A stretch of 64,000 nucleotides of DNA. Origin: an uncultured Collinsella sp. Lineage in GTDB: Bacteria; Actinomycetota; Coriobacteriia; Coriobacteriales; Coriobacteriaceae. Made by a program: the position numbers and the translations under genes. Each line of letters begins with the position of its first letter. Positions within the stretch are counted from its first letter, which is position 1. Positions 63,553 to 64,000 of the stretch are shown piece by piece. The DNA lies in NCBI GenBank assembly GCA_958403205.1, contig CATXWM010000009.1:1-64000 (forward strand). Reading direction: 5' to 3'. The notes beneath the pieces were generated by a model. It saw only the letters and a list, made by a program, of their open reading frames with translations. It searched no databases and was not told the DNA's origin.

Positions 63553-64000
63553 ATGCAGCGACAGCTTATGAGTGAACTTATCGCTTGGAAATCAAGGGCG
63601 AATCGCAAACCTCTCTTGCTTAAGGGAGCCCGCCAGACAGGAAAGACTTGGCTTCTTAACGAATTCGCAAGCCAGCAGTATCGAAACGTCATTCGTTTTG
63701 ACTTTATGCTCGAGCCGAGCACACGCTCGCTGTTCGATGGGGACCTCGACCCCAAGCGCATCATCTCCCAGATAGAACTCCTACGTGGCCAAACTGTAAC
63801 GCCAGCAGACACGCTCATCATCTTCGACGAGATCCAAGAGGCCCCGCGCGGGATCACCTCGCTCAAGTACTTCAACGAGCTTGCACCCGAATACCACATC
63901 GTAGCAGCCGGTTCCTATATGGGCCTCGCGCTCCGACGCGAAAACGAGTCATTTCCCGTCGGCAAAATCGACCAGCTCACCATGCGTCCCATGGGGTTCG
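63553..64000 (+). CDS. AAA_14/DUF4143-type ATPase, N-terminal part
   Basis: The gene starts at ATG 63553 after GGGAGGC and runs off the window after 149 codons. The Walker A motif is KGARQTGKTWLLNEFA near residue 24. Walker B with the following acidic residue is TLIIFDEIQEAPRG near residue 97, and VAAGSYMGLALRRE is the sensor segment. This order is that of the AAA_14 ATPases fused to a DUF4143 domain, widespread and often mobile in gut bacteria. Their role is not settled; some are linked to toxin-like or partner-binding roles. The C-terminal half is outside the window. Confidence 0.9.
   Translation, partial: MQRQLMSELIAWKSRANRKPLLLKGARQTGKTWLLNEFASQQYRNVIRFDFMLEPSTRSLFDGDLDPKRIISQIELLRGQTVTPADTLIIFDEIQEAPRGITSLKYFNELAPEYHIVAAGSYMGLALRRENESFPVGKIDQLTMRPMGF

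Overview
This window looks like chromosome of a gut Coriobacteriia (Actinomycetota), most probably Collinsella. That assignment is an inference from the high-GC coding sequence, a four-zinc-ribbon archaeal-style topoisomerase I, long-form HPF, an NAD-type isocitrate dehydrogenase, several mannose-family PTS genes and abundant intergenic hairpin repeats. No rRNA or other decisive species marker is present. Most genes lie on the minus strand.

Region 1-2,800 is a scarred edge. It holds the tail of an IS110-like transposase, a dead PTS IIB gene, tRNA-Thr, an AT-rich stretch with one small orphan gene, a yhcH-like gene and a 3' stub of nagA. The dead IIB and the nagA stub match intact genes 3-10 kb away, so this looks like the ruin of a duplicated amino-sugar locus.

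Region 2,800-12,200 is an amino-sugar cluster that best fits N-acetylgalactosamine or galactosamine use. A mannose-family PTS (IIA, YajC-like, IIB, IIC, IID) imports and phosphorylates the sugar. NagA-type deacetylase, AgaS-type deaminase/isomerase and a LacC-type kinase would carry it to tagatose 1,6-bisphosphate; the final aldolase is not here. An aldose-1-epimerase-like protein, a flavodoxin and a GntR/HutC regulator sit in the same stretch. Matching GGT-AGTA-ACC palindromes lie before agaS and before the PTS operon.

Region 12,200-29,200 is mostly housekeeping on the minus strand: a membrane foldase-like protein, isocitrate dehydrogenase with three co-directional genes, DegV, HPF, a solute-binding lipoprotein, and the tmk-holB-ricT-comF run, followed by a beta-lactamase-fold lipoprotein and a plus-strand zinc-ribbon membrane protein. 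Region 29,300-47,300 carries topoisomerase I, hypB/hypA beside tatC/tatA, a STAS protein, an aminotransferase, nhaA, ppaC, a ROK glucokinase, a second GntR regulator, manA, a UvrD/PcrA helicase and uppP. Region 47,500-64,000 holds uspA, two two-component systems, purH, a GNAT enzyme, a DUF2207 protein, gluQ, a frameshifted phosphoesterase, an orphan galactitol-type IIB, tRNA-Leu with a duplicated 3' end, and the start of an AAA ATPase.

The most striking non-coding signal is a set of repeat families scattered between genes. They include GGGGACGTTC/ACTAGT palindromes, TTGCGGTGAAATAGGGA hairpins that appear to covary, GCAATGGGGTCAGGTT hairpins, and several long perfect inverted repeats (30 bp arms at 20,868, 36,822 and 42,924; 19 bp arms at 58,415). 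Other points worth checking are a UUU-UGA +1 frameshift site in a phosphoesterase, a His/Cys-rich tail on a dehydrogenase, an Arg/Gly-rich tail on RicT, and a YajC-like protein inside the PTS operon. All functions are read from sequence by eye; no database search was run.
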